The position numbers and the translations under genes were made by a program. From Microglena sp. YARC (taxonomy: Eukaryota; Chlorophyta; Chlorophyceae; Chlamydomonadales; Chlamydomonadaceae): 64,000 nucleotides of DNA. The stretch lies in the NCBI GenBank assembly GCA_022414725.1, contig CM039463.1, positions 88,550,326-88,614,325 on the forward strand. Reading direction: 5' to 3'. Shown piece by piece: positions 55,417 through 64,000 of the stretch (position 1 is its first letter; each line of letters starts with the position of its first letter). The notes beneath the pieces were generated by a model. That model made no database searches, was not told where the DNA came from, and saw only the letters and a list, made by a program, of their open reading frames with translations.

Positions 55417-56482
55417 CTAACACAAGACACAGCTGCTGTCAGGTTTCACAATGGCCCTGTACTCAGGGCCAGCCTCCTCTGGATCCATGAGCAGCAAGCA
55501 GATATCTGCGTGACCTGCCTTCGCAGCCGCCCGCAAGGCCCAGTTGTTGACAGAGTTTGTCTGGGCTCTGAACTCGTCCAGCCACCTCTGGATCCATCAG
55601 CAGCTTGCAGACATCTGCGTGACCTGCATAGGAAGCCGAAAGCAAGGGCCTGCTGTCGCTAGAGTTCGCCAGGGCTCTGAACTTGAGTCCAGCCACCTCT
55701 GGATCCATGAGCAGCTTGCAGACATCTGCTTGACCTTCCTTTGCAGCCGACCACAAGGCCCAGCTGTCGCCAGAGTTAGCCCGGGCCCTGAACTCAAGTC
55801 CAGCCACCTCTGGATCCATCAGCAGCCTGCAGACATCTGCGTGACCTGCCTCTACAGCCTCACGCAATGCCCAGCTGTCGCTAGAGTTTGCCTGGGCCCT
55901 GAACTCAAGTCCAGCCACCTCTGGATCCATGATCAGCTTGCAGACATCTGCGTGACCTTCCTTGGCAGCCAGCCACAATGCCCAGCTTTGCGTAGAGTTC
56001 GCCCGGGCCCTATACTCAATTCCAGCCACCTCTGGATCCATGAGCAGCTTGCAAACATCTGCGTGACCTTCCCTTGCAGCCTCACACAAGGCCCTGCTGT
56101 CTCTATAGTTCGCCCTTGCCCTGAACTCAAGTCCAGCCACCGCTGGATCCATCAGAAGCTTGCAGACATCTGCGTGACCTTCCTTGGCAGCCACATAGAG
56201 AAGCTTGTTTTCATTTTGGTTCGCCCTCAATTGTAGGGCTCCCTTAACCTGTACAAGAGGATTGGAAACCAAGCATACTTCTAGAAGATCGGCGCGCCCC
56301 CCTTTCGCCATCATCTCTCCAACTCGCTGTGGTGGTTTAATCAGTCCGGTAAGGGGCCATCCAGAAAATCTTTTGTGCAGAGTTTTACACACTAATACAA
56401 TCTTGGGGTTGGAAGAAAATAGGGCAATACGATCAAGAATGTCATGGGGAAACGTTTGGAATGATCGCGTGGGCGAATGCAT
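55417..56482 (-). pseudogene. F-box/ankyrin-like locus 13, late two-base deletion
   Basis: ATG 56482 gives MHSPTRSFQTFPHDIL, F-box-like segment and about seven repeats. At about 55575 the family sequence CTCAAGTCC is CTCGTCC, which shifts the frame (GRVQSPDKLC) so that it stops at 55463. In the right frame the last repeat and a tail lead to TAG 55417-55419. The product loses only its last repeat and may work. Confidence 0.65.
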
Positions 56483-57151
56483 GTTCAATGAACATGTGTG
56501 TACAAGCGCACAGGATGGTATAAATAAACAATGAGTTGGGATAAACCCTATAAACCCTATAAACCCTATAAACCCTTGGTTGCACTTGCCTGACTGTATC
56601 TGCAAGAGGTACAGAATGGGTGTTCCTGTCTCCCGGCGATTTTTTTGAATTTTCAAAGCAGAAGTTAGATCCGTACAAACGACTCACTCACTCGCCAACC
56701 AGATATTTAACTCTCCGCGGAATTGCGATTCCGACCAGACCAGGCTCCGAAACCAGTCAAAATTCCTCCGGGAGGCAGGAACAAATTGTCTTTCTTTCTT
56801 ACATTAAGGAATTCAAGTTTCATCAAGTTTTGTAACCGATCTGTAAAGACATAGAAGTTACATCTTCAAAGTAGCCTGAAAAGTCAAAGTGCTGGCTCAC
56901 ATCGTGCGCATCAATAATCATTTTCAAAGAGTTCCTGCCTCAGAATCAAATAATATTTATGCTACATCTGGAATTATTGGGCACACGTAGCTATATTTTC
57001 GCTTGAGCAAACTGAACACATTGCTGAAAAGTTTGAGGAGAGTAAATAAATACTTGCTCTACGGTGGCAAGAAACGTGTCTTGCCTAACACAAGACCCAG
57101 TTGCTGTCAAGTTTCACAATGGCCCTGAACTCGGGGACAGCCACCGCTGGA
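56483..57151. other. Spacer between loci 13 and 14
   Basis: Box TTGTTTATTTATACC (about 56516-56530), four GGGTTTATA units, a short minisatellite, MITE M8 and the module (about 56840-57090), with a deletion after TAACCGATC. Confidence 0.5.
56615..56782 (+). mobile_element. MITE-like element M8
   Basis: AATGGGTGTTCCTGTCTCC to CCGGGAGGCAGGAAC. Confidence 0.6.
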
Positions 57152-58930
57152 TCACATGAGCAGCTTGCAGACATCTGCGTGACCTGCCTTTGCAGCCGCC
57201 CTCAAGGCCCTGCTGTCGACAGAGTTCGCCCTGGCCCTGAACTCAATTCCAGTCACCTCTGGATCCATGAGCAGCTTGCAGACATCTGCGTGACCTGCCT
57301 TTGCAGCCGCCCTCAAGACCCTGCTGTCGACAGAGTTCGCCCGGGCCCTGAACTCAAGTCCAGCCACCGCTGTATCCATCAGCAGCTTGGAGACATCTGA
57401 GTGACCTGCCTTGGCAGCCGCCCACAAAGCCTTGCTGTCTCTAGAGTTCGCCCGGGCCCTATACTCAAGTCCAGCCACCTCTGGATCCATCAGCAGCTTG
57501 CAGACATCTGAGTGACCTTCCTTTGCAGCCGCCCACAATGCATTGCTGTTGATATGGCTCGCCCTGGCCCTGTACTTGAGTCCAGCCACCTCTGGATCCA
57601 TGAGCAGCTTGCAGACATCTGCGTGACCTTCCTGTGCAGCCTCACGCAAGGCCCTGCTGTTGATATTGTTCGCCCTGGCCCTGTACTTGAGTCCAGCCAC
57701 CTCTGGATCCATGAGCAGCTTGCAGACATCTGCGTGACCTTCCTGTGCAGCCTCACGCAAGGCACTGCTGTTGTCATTGTTCGCCCTGGCCCTGTACTCA
57801 AGTCCAGCCACCTCTGGATCCATCAGCAGCTTGCATACATCTGCGTGACCTGCATAGGCAGTCGCCTTCAAGGCCCAGCTGTCGCTAGAGTTCGCCACGG
57901 CCCTGTACTCAAGTCCAGCCACCTCTGGATCCATGAGCAGCTTGCAGACATCTGCGTGACCTTCCTGTGCAGCCTCACGCAAGGCCCTGCTGTCGCTAGA
58001 GTTCACCACGGCCCTGTACTCAAGTCCAGCCACCTCTGGATCCATCAGCAGCTTGCAGACATCTGCGTGACCTTCCTGTGCAGCCACCCACAAGGCCCTG
58101 CTTTCGCTAGAGTTCGCCACGGCCCTGTACTCAAGTCCAGCCACCTCTGGATCCATCAGCAGCTTGCAGACATCTGCGTGACCTTCCTGTGCAGCCACCC
58201 ACAAGGCCCTGCTTTCGCTAGAGTTCGCCAGGGCTCTGAACTCAATTCCAGACACCGCTGGATCCATCAGCAGCTTGCATACATCTGCGTGACCTTCCTG
58301 TGCAGCCACCTGCAAGGCCCAGCTGTCGCTAGAGTTCGCCACGGCCCTGTACTCAAGTCCAGCCACTTCTGGATCCATCAGCAGCTTGCAGACATCTGCG
58401 TGACCTTCCTGTGCAGCCTCACGCAAGGCCCTGCTGTCGCTAGAGTTCACCACGGCCCTGTACTCAAGTCCAGCCACCTCTGGATCCATCAGCAGCTTGC
58501 AGACATCTGCGTGACCTTCCTGTGCAGCCACCCACAAGGCCCTGCTTTCACTAGAGTTCGCCACGGCCCTGTACTCAAGTCCAGCCACCTCTGGATCCAT
58601 CAGCAGCTTGCAGACATCTGCGTGACCTTCCTTGGCAGCCACATAGAGAAGCTTGTTTTCATTTTGGTTCGCCCTCAATTGTAGGGCCCCCTTAACCTGT
58701 ACAAGAGGATTAGACACCAAGCATGCTGCTAGATGGTCGGCGCGCCCCCCTTTCGCCATCATCTCTGCAACTCGCTGTGGTGGTTGGATCAGTCCGGTAA
58801 GAGGCCATCCAGAAAAACTGTCGTGCAGATTTTTACACACTAATACAATCTTTGGGTTGGAAGATAATAGGGCAATATGATTAAGAATGTCATGGGGAAA
58901 CGTTAGGAATGATCGCGTGTGCGAATGCAT
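57152..58930 (-). CDS. F-box/ankyrin-like protein, locus 14, open
   Basis: ATG 58930 gives 592 residues: MHSHTRSFLTFPHDILNHIAL, F-box-like segment, joint and about fifteen repeats. Many repeats here are nearly the same (EYRAVANSSESRALWVAAQEG), with two adjacent blocks of about 430 bases duplicated (compare about 57885-58140 with 58325-58590). It stops at TGA 57152-57154 directly after KLLM, because the family GGATCC is changed to GGATCACATG; the rest of that repeat is cut off. Confidence 0.7.
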   Translation of the reverse strand: MHSHTRSFLTFPHDILNHIALLSSNPKIVLVCKNLHDSFSGWPLTGLIQPPQRVAEMMAKGGRADHLAACLVSNPLVQVKGALQLRANQNENKLLYVAAKEGHADVCKLLMDPEVAGLEYRAVANSSESRALWVAAQEGHADVCKLLMDPEVAGLEYRAVVNSSDSRALREAAQEGHADVCKLLMDPEVAGLEYRAVANSSDSWALQVAAQEGHADVCKLLMDPAVSGIEFRALANSSESRALWVAAQEGHADVCKLLMDPEVAGLEYRAVANSSESRALWVAAQEGHADVCKLLMDPEVAGLEYRAVVNSSDSRALREAAQEGHADVCKLLMDPEVAGLEYRAVANSSDSWALKATAYAGHADVCKLLMDPEVAGLEYRARANNDNSSALREAAQEGHADVCKLLMDPEVAGLKYRARANNINSRALREAAQEGHADVCKLLMDPEVAGLKYRARASHINSNALWAAAKEGHSDVCKLLMDPEVAGLEYRARANSRDSKALWAAAKAGHSDVSKLLMDTAVAGLEFRARANSVDSRVLRAAAKAGHADVCKLLMDPEVTGIEFRARANSVDSRALRAAAKAGHADVCKLLM

Positions 58931-59252
58931 GTTCGATGAACATGTGTGTACAAGAGCACAGGATGGTATAAATAAACAATGAGTTGGGATAAACCCTATA
59001 AACCCTTGTTTGCACTTGCCTGTCGGTATCTGCAAGCGGTAAGCTGTAAGTGGCACTTGCCTCGAATGCAAGCGACAAGCGGAACTTGCCTGGCGGTATC
59101 TGAAAGCGACAAGCGGCACTTGCCTGGCGGTATCTGCAAGCGGTAAGCTGTAAGCGGCACTTGCCGGGTGGTATCTGAAAGCGGCAAGCGGAACTTGTCT
59201 GGAATGCAAGCGACAAGCGGCACTTGCCTGGCGGTATCTGAAAGCGGTACAG
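58931..59252. repeat. Promoter and minisatellite upstream of locus 14
   Basis: Box TTGTTTATTTATACC (about 58966-58980), one GGGTTTATA pair, then seven or eight 27-bp-type units (about 59008-59245). Confidence 0.55.
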
Positions 59253-59420
59253 AATGGGTTTTCCTGCCTCCCGGCGATTTTTTTAAATTTTCAAAGCAGA
59301 AGTTAGAACCGTACGAACGACTCACTCACTCGCCAACCAGAGATTTAGCTCTCTGCGGAATTGCGATTCCGACCAGACCAGGATCCGAAACCAGTCAAAA
59401 TCCATCCGGGAGGCAGGAAC
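59253..59420 (+). mobile_element. MITE-like element M9
   Basis: AATGGGTTTTCCTGCCTCC to CCGGGAGGCAGGAAC. Unlike other copies it is followed, after about 30 bases, by unrelated genes. Confidence 0.6.
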
Positions 59421-59460
59421 AAATGTACAGGCGCAAATTGTCTTTTTTCTTTCACGAAGG

Positions 59461-59827
59461 TGTCAAATTGGCAACAAAAAATTAGAGGACGCGAGACTTG
59501 TGTTCGAGGCCCAATGCGAATGGTTGCTAGCGAAAGACGCCTGTGGCACCGTCACCCCGAACAAGGTGTTGGAACATGTAAAGGACACGTTGCTCGCTAA
59601 CAATGCAGTTGGTGCTATGACAGGAAACAGGAGGTTCGAGCAATTAATAGCGATGTTGTAGGCGGAACCACCCGCGTTGCTCCCGAACATAAAATAGGGA
59701 CTTTGCGGAGGAGTGGTTCAAGAACAAGCTGGGGTTGAAGACGTTGCTTGTCGATAACACAAACGATAGGGGAACCTCATTCACTATGATGGGTTACTCG
59801 TCCCTGCTACAGTCGACGGAATACTAA
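59461..59827 (+). pseudogene. Fragment of an unknown gene, frame-broken
   Basis: The first part (to TAG 59659-59661) reads ARLVFEAQCEWLLAKDACG and later NKVLEHVKDTLLANN; a second part in another frame (59699-59827) reads DFAEEWFKNKLGLKTLLVDN and ends LLQSTEY. Both look like real protein. The start is cut by the join to family spacer sequence near 59450. No domain is recognised. Confidence 0.45.
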
Positions 59828-59979
59828 AATGAAACCGCCTCGTGTACGGCACACCTTACGGTGTAACCAAATGGTGTAGCAACCCACGGGGCAGTGGAAC
59901 ACCAATACGATTTTGAATCAACAAATTGCAGGATGTTAACGAGAATATCGTGGTTCTTTTTTAGATCACGGCTCTCCAT
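59824..59979 (-). CDS. Small F-box-like protein or fragment
   Basis: ATG 59979 gives 51 residues with NHDILVNILQFVDSKSYW near the start, a pattern like the first F-box helix (D-I-L..I..F). It ends at TAG 59824-59826 and overlaps the plus-strand fragment by four bases at its tail. Its sequence is unlike the F-box of the large family. It may be the N-terminal remnant of a longer gene. Confidence 0.4.
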   Translation of the reverse strand: MESRDLKKNHDILVNILQFVDSKSYWCSTAPWVATPFGYTVRCAVHEAVSF

Positions 59980-60109
59980 CCTGCAGACTCCGTATCGTTC
60001 TTTTGTCGGTACTTTCGAGAGTGTCCATTGAAGGACCAGCCGCACTTAAGCGATCGACTCTTCCCCAGTACCGTGGCCCAAAAGAAAACGGGGTCTTTGT
60101 TGATGTGCA

Positions 60110-60460
60110 ATGCGTCATGTAAGGAGGTTTCTTTGCTGGACGGGTCATTTTATAGGACCATCCACTCATACAATTATTTTACTGTTCCGCCGACTGCTAG
60201 CACGCTTCCTCGACCGATTCGTGGGACACGGCTCCCGCAACAAGCACGTTCCGGACATTGCGTACATTGCCCCTCTGTATTTCGTCAGGGGGCTCCTAAG
60301 CGGTTACATCTCTGGCGATGGGTCTGTCAAAAATGTGGGCGAGGTTTCGTGTTCTTCGGTGTCCCATCGTTTGACCGAGGGCATCTCTATGCTCTGCAAC
60401 CGCTTGGGAGTGTTTGGGAAGATCTCCACCGGTGTGAAGAATATAGTGTTTGTGGGCTAA
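60110..60460 (+). pseudogene. Intein-type LAGLIDADG homing endonuclease remnant
   Basis: The open frame reads LLARFLDRFVGHGSRNKHVP, then APLYFVRGLLSGYISGDGSV, then SSVSHRLTEGISMLCNRLGVFGKIS. FVRGLLSGYISGDG is a dodecapeptide (LAGLIDADG) motif, and the KHVP and SSVS..GISMLL..LG parts fit the endonuclease of inteins seen in giant-virus RNA polymerase genes; this is from knowledge of the family. Only one of the two dodecapeptide motifs is present, and no splicing motif or host protein remains. The upstream part to about 60030 may be out-of-frame intein sequence. The frame stops at TAA 60458-60460. Confidence 0.7.
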
Positions 60461-60511
60461 AGAATTTACATGTTCGAAGTACCCTTAAAAGTCAAACTGA
60501 TGGCTAACATC

Positions 60512-60545
60512 GTATTTTACATGACATCAATGTCATGTAAAATAC
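60512..60545. terminator. Perfect 16-bp hairpin, giant-virus-type mRNA 3'-end signal
   Basis: GTATTTTACATGACAT, loop CA, then its exact reverse complement. It stands between the homing-endonuclease remnant and the start region of the next gene. In mimivirus, mRNA 3' ends map to such hairpins; use here is inferred. Confidence 0.65.
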
Positions 60546-60557
60546 TGACAATTAAAA

Positions 60558-60565
60558 AAAATTGA
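60558..60565 (+). promoter_or_regulatory. AAAATTGA early-promoter box
   Basis: The exact mimivirus early motif, 65 bases before the ATG at 60630, inside the known 50-110 base range. It is followed by three CACAAATACC-type repeats (about 60594-60626). Confidence 0.65.
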
Positions 60566-60629
60566 ATTGTCATAAAAGAAACCGATAATCACAAACACCC
60601 ACAAATACCCACAAATACCCACAAACACT

Positions 60630-61241
60630 ATGGCAAACTTTACTGAATTATACAACGATGTTGCCAATGTCACTTCGGGCATTCCGTTGGAACCATTGTG
60701 CGATCGCGCAAGAGAACTCATTCCGCCCATGGCGCGCGTTTGGAAGGTACTTGCAAAGCTCGCCGTTCAATCGTGGGACAACGAAATACAAAATGTCTAC
60801 CACGGAGAATTTACTGCCAACGACTTCACCGACGGAAACCACGCCAAGATGTTTATCATCAATCTGAGAGCAATGATGGATCCAGAGGTGGACGAATACA
60901 TATACGATCCCCGCTTCCAAGGCATGCTTCTTGGTTTGGAAGCCATCTTCCCGTTCAATCGTTGGCGTTCCGATTACCTTACCCTCGCACGCAAGATTGT
61001 AAGCATCCTATTCATTAAGTTGGATGACGATATTATCGATTGGGTGATATATGATGGACCCTCCTGGGACGTTGTACAGAACATAGCGTCCCAGTGGTTG
61101 CGAGCGTGGTGCTCGGCGCGCAAGATCCAGCTCACGTACCGCAAGTACATCGAGCACAAAAAGATCCAGCGCCAAAAGCGCCTCCTCGTCACAATCCCCA
61201 GGATCGTGTCATTGCTCAAGGATTGCAAGGGTCGCGAATAA
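60630..61241 (+). CDS. Intact unknown protein of 203 residues behind an early promoter
   Basis: ATG 60630 is the first in frame, and fits the box 65 bases upstream. The protein has a mixed N-terminal half (RARELIPPMARVWKVLAKLA), an aromatic middle (DEYIYDPRFQGMLLGLEAIF and DWVIYDGPSWDVVQN), then a basic C-terminal helix (RKYIEHKKIQRQKRLL). It has no signal peptide and no clear membrane segment. I do not recognise it. It is one of the few open genes in the window, and has no paralog here. Confidence 0.75.
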   Translation: MANFTELYNDVANVTSGIPLEPLCDRARELIPPMARVWKVLAKLAVQSWDNEIQNVYHGEFTANDFTDGNHAKMFIINLRAMMDPEVDEYIYDPRFQGMLLGLEAIFPFNRWRSDYLTLARKIVSILFIKLDDDIIDWVIYDGPSWDVVQNIASQWLRAWCSARKIQLTYRKYIEHKKIQRQKRLLVTIPRIVSLLKDCKGRE

Positions 61242-61801
61242 GTAATTATTCGAGAACAACTGTGTTTTTTTTACCTTCGACGAGTTTAACACGGCAACAA
61301 CATCAGACCGATTGATTCAATGACAGAAGTTCATAAGTTCCCGGACATGGAACAAAGCTCGAGCAACTTCATGTCACCTAAATAAACAATGAGTTGGGAT
61401 AAACCCTATAAACCCTTGGTTGCACTTGCCTAAATAAACAATGAGTTGGGATAAACCCTATAAACCCTTGGTTGCACTTGCCTAAATAAACAATGAGTTG
61501 GGATAAACCCTATAAACCCTTGATTGCACTTGCTTGGCGGTATCTGCAATCGGTAAGCTGTAAGCGGCACTTGCGTGGCGGTACCTGCAAGCGGTGCAGA
61601 ATGGGTTTTCCTGCCTCCCGAATTATTGGGCACACGCATCGATATTTTCGCTTGAGCAAACTGAACACATTTCTGGAAAGTTTGAGGAGAGTGGATAAAT
61701 ACTTGCTCTACGGTGGCCCTGTACTCTGGGCCAGACGCATCTGGATCCATCAAAAGCGTGCAGACATTGGCGTGACCGGCCTTCGCATCCGCCCCCAAGG
61801 C
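61242..61801. other. Junction region with truncated family pieces
   Basis: After 61378 come three perfect-looking 52-bp copies of a promoter piece, a minisatellite unit, the left 21 bases of a MITE (61600-61620), then, joined directly, the family module (VFIHSPQTFQKCVQFAQAK, minus strand) and one repeat (DAKAGHANVCTLLMDPDASG). Here the module is in frame with the repeat, through GPEYRATVEQVF. Confidence 0.5.
61379..61534. repeat. Three 52-bp tandem repeats of a family promoter piece
   Basis: TAAATAAACAATGAGTTGGG followed by the CCCTATAAACCC part and TTGCACTTGCC is repeated three times with period 52 (61379, 61431, 61483). Confidence 0.9.
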
Positions 61802-63544
61802 CTAGTTGTTGACAGAGTTCGCCCGGGCCAAGACCCAGCTGCTGTCAAGATTCACAATGGCCCTGTACTCGGGGCCAACCGCCAGCAGCTTGCAGACATC
61901 TGCGTGACCTGCATGGGCAGCCTCACACAATGCCCAGCTGTTGGCAGAGTTCGCCCTGGCCCTGTACTTGGGTCCAGCCACCGCTGGATCCATCAAAAGC
62001 AATCAGACATCTGCGTGACCAGCCTTCGCAGCCTCACACAATGCCCAGCTGTTGGCAGATTTCTCCCTGGCCCTGTACTTGGGTCCAGCCACCGCTGGAT
62101 CCATCAGCAGCTTGCAGACATCTTCGTGAGCTTCCTTGGTAGCCAGCCACAATGCCCAGCTGTCGTTAAAGTTCGCCCTGGCCCTGTACTTGGGCCCAGT
62201 CACCGCTGGATCCATAAGCAGCTTGCAGACATCTGCGTGACCTGCATGGGCAGCCAGCCACAATGCCCAGCTGTCACTAGAGTTCGCCCTTGCCCTGTAC
62301 TTGGGCCCAGTCACCGCTGGATCCATCAGCAGCTTGCAGACATCTGCGTGACCTTCCATGGCAGCCACTAGCAAGGCCCAGCTGTCGCCAGAGTTCGCCC
62401 TGGCCCTAAACTCAAGTCCAGCAACCACTGGATCCATCAGCATCTTGCAGACATCTGCGTGACCTTCATTGGCAACCACCCACAATGACAAGCTGTCGGT
62501 AGAGTTCGCCCTGGCCCTGAACTCAAGCCCAGCCACATCTGGATCCATCAAAAGCGTGCAGACATCTGCGTGACCGGCCTTCGCAGCCGCCCCCAAGGCC
62601 CTGCTGTCGCCAGAGTTCGCCCGGGCCCTGAACTCAAGTCCAGCCACATCTGGATCCATGAGCAGCTTGCAGACATCTGCGTGACCTTCCCTTGCAGCCG
62701 CCCACAAGGTCCTGCTGTCGCTAGAGTTCGCCCTTGCCCTGAACTCAAGTCCAGCCACCTCTGGATCCATCAGCAGCTTGCAGACATCTAGGTGACCTTC
62801 CTTTGCAGCCTCCCACAAGGCCCAGCTGTCCATATGGTTCGCCCTGGCCCTGTACTCAAATCCAGCCACCTCTGGATCCATCAGAAGCTTGCATACATCT
62901 GCGTGACCTTCATTGGCAGCCGCCCACAATGCCCAGCTGTTCATATGGTACGCCACGGCCCTGAACTCAAGTCCAGCCACCGTTGGATCCATTAGCAGCT
63001 TGCAGACATCTGGGTGACCGGCCTTGGCAGCCGACAGCAAGGCCCTGCTGTCGCTAGAGTTCGCCAGGACTCTGAACTTGAGTCCAGCCACCTCTGGATC
63101 CATGAGCAGCTTGCAGACATCTGCGTGACCTTCCTTTGCAGCCGCCCACAAGGCCCAGTTGTCGCCAGAGTTAGCCCGGGCCCTGAACTCAAGTCCAGCC
63201 ACCGCTGGATCCATCAGCAGCTTGCAGACATCTGCGTGTCCGGCCTTCGCAGACACATAGAGAAGATGGCTGTCATTTTGGTTCGCCCTCAATTGTAGGG
63301 CCCCATCAACCTGTACAAGAGGATTGGACACCAAGCATACTTCTAGAAGATCGGCGCGCCCCCCTTTCGCCATCATCTCTCCAACTCGCTGTGGTGGTTT
63401 AATCAGTCCGGTAAGGGGCCATCCAGAAAATCTTTTGTGCAGAGTTTTACACACTAATACAATCTTGGGGTTGGAAGATAGTAGGGCAATACGATCAAGA
63501 ATGTCATGGGGAAACGTTAGGAATGATCGCGTGAGCGAATGCAT
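61802..63544 (-). pseudogene. F-box/ankyrin-like locus 15, one nonsense codon
   Basis: ATG 63544 gives MHSLTRSFLTFPHDIL, F-box-like segment and about fifteen repeats. TGA at 62003-62005 replaces TGC (GHADVC); the same frame then goes on through one and a half repeats to 61802. The open part already encodes 513 residues. Several repeats here have GPKYRARAN, a variant seen little elsewhere. Confidence 0.7.
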
Positions 63545-64000
63545 GTTCAATGAACATGTGTGTACAAGCGCACAGGATGGTATAAATAAACAATGAGTTG
63601 GGATAAACCCTATAAACCCTATAAACCCTATAAACCCTTGGTTGCACTTGCTTGACATGCAAGCGGCACTTGCCTGGCGGTATATGCAAGCGGTACAGAA
63701 TGGGTGTTCCTGCCTCCCGGCGATTCTTTTGAATTTTCCAAGCAGAAATTAGAGCCGTACGAACGACTCACTCACTCGCCAACCAGAGATTTAGCTCTCC
63801 GCGGAATTGCGATTCCGACCAGACCAGGCTCCGAAACCAGTCAAAATCCATCCGGGAGGCAGGAACAAATGTACTGGTGCAAATTGACAAGTTTCATCAA
63901 GTTTTGTAACCGATCTTGTCAATACAACAGATATTGTCTTCAGGAGATTGACACTAAACATTCAAGGACTGTAAAGACATAGAAGTTACATCTTCAAAGT
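63545..64000. other. Spacer upstream of locus 15, start of a further unit
   Basis: Box TTGTTTATTTATACC (about 63579-63593), four GGGTTTATA units, minisatellite remains, MITE M10 and the start of the conserved module. The family therefore goes on beyond the window. Confidence 0.55.
63699..63866 (+). mobile_element. MITE-like element M10
   Basis: AATGGGTGTTCCTGCCTCC to CCGGGAGGCAGGAAC; TTCTTTTG inside, as in M1. Confidence 0.6.

Overview
The window looks like giant-virus DNA (Nucleocytoviricota, most like Imitervirales) that has been invaded by eukaryotic transposable elements and is decaying. The viral signs are a one-chain RNA polymerase subunit of the RPB3-RPB11 fusion type (13.6-14.8 kb, minus strand), a LAGLIDADG intein-type homing endonuclease remnant (60.1-60.5 kb), a gene preceded by a mimivirus-style AAAATTGA early box and a perfect 16-bp hairpin (60.5-61.2 kb), and a very large paralogous family of F-box plus ankyrin-like repeat proteins. 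The eukaryotic signs are two copies of a DNA transposon whose transposase gene is split by GT-AG introns, and a 5'-truncated LINE. The best reading is an endogenous giant-virus segment in a protist or algal genome. A free virus that has picked up host transposons is the alternative; the sequence alone does not decide.

Layout: 1-512 and 6789-6912 are the two halves of an unknown gene with a C2H2 finger, split by transposon copy 1 (513-6788, TSD CAGT). From 7.2 to 14.8 kb lie single-copy genes: a duplicated-domain unknown, a two-part membrane protein, a secreted CAP-domain protein split by the LINE, a GNAT acetyltransferase and the polymerase subunit. From 15.3 kb to the end there are fifteen tandem F-box/ankyrin loci, all on the minus strand. 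They are interrupted by transposon copy 2 (19722-32863, TSD CACA), which splits one family member, and by a small island of other genes (59.4-61.2 kb).

A typical family unit reads, in its own 5' to 3' direction: 27-bp minisatellite, 9-bp GGGTTTATA repeats, a TATTTATTTATACC box, a palindrome at the start codon, an F-box, 36-residue repeats, a decayed conserved coding-like module, and a MITE-like element whose left end matches the big transposon. The units have grown by tandem duplication (one clear event has a 2,069-bp offset) and by crossover between repeats, which has made chimeras.

About a third of the family is fully open. The others carry one or a few nonsense codons or one-base indels, many of them in homopolymers, so sequencing error and real decay must be separated before loci are called dead. 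Inside copy 2 an 80-bp palindrome-bearing satellite has expanded to about 8 kb in two opposed blocks around an inverted pair of exons. No tRNA, rRNA or CRISPR array was seen.
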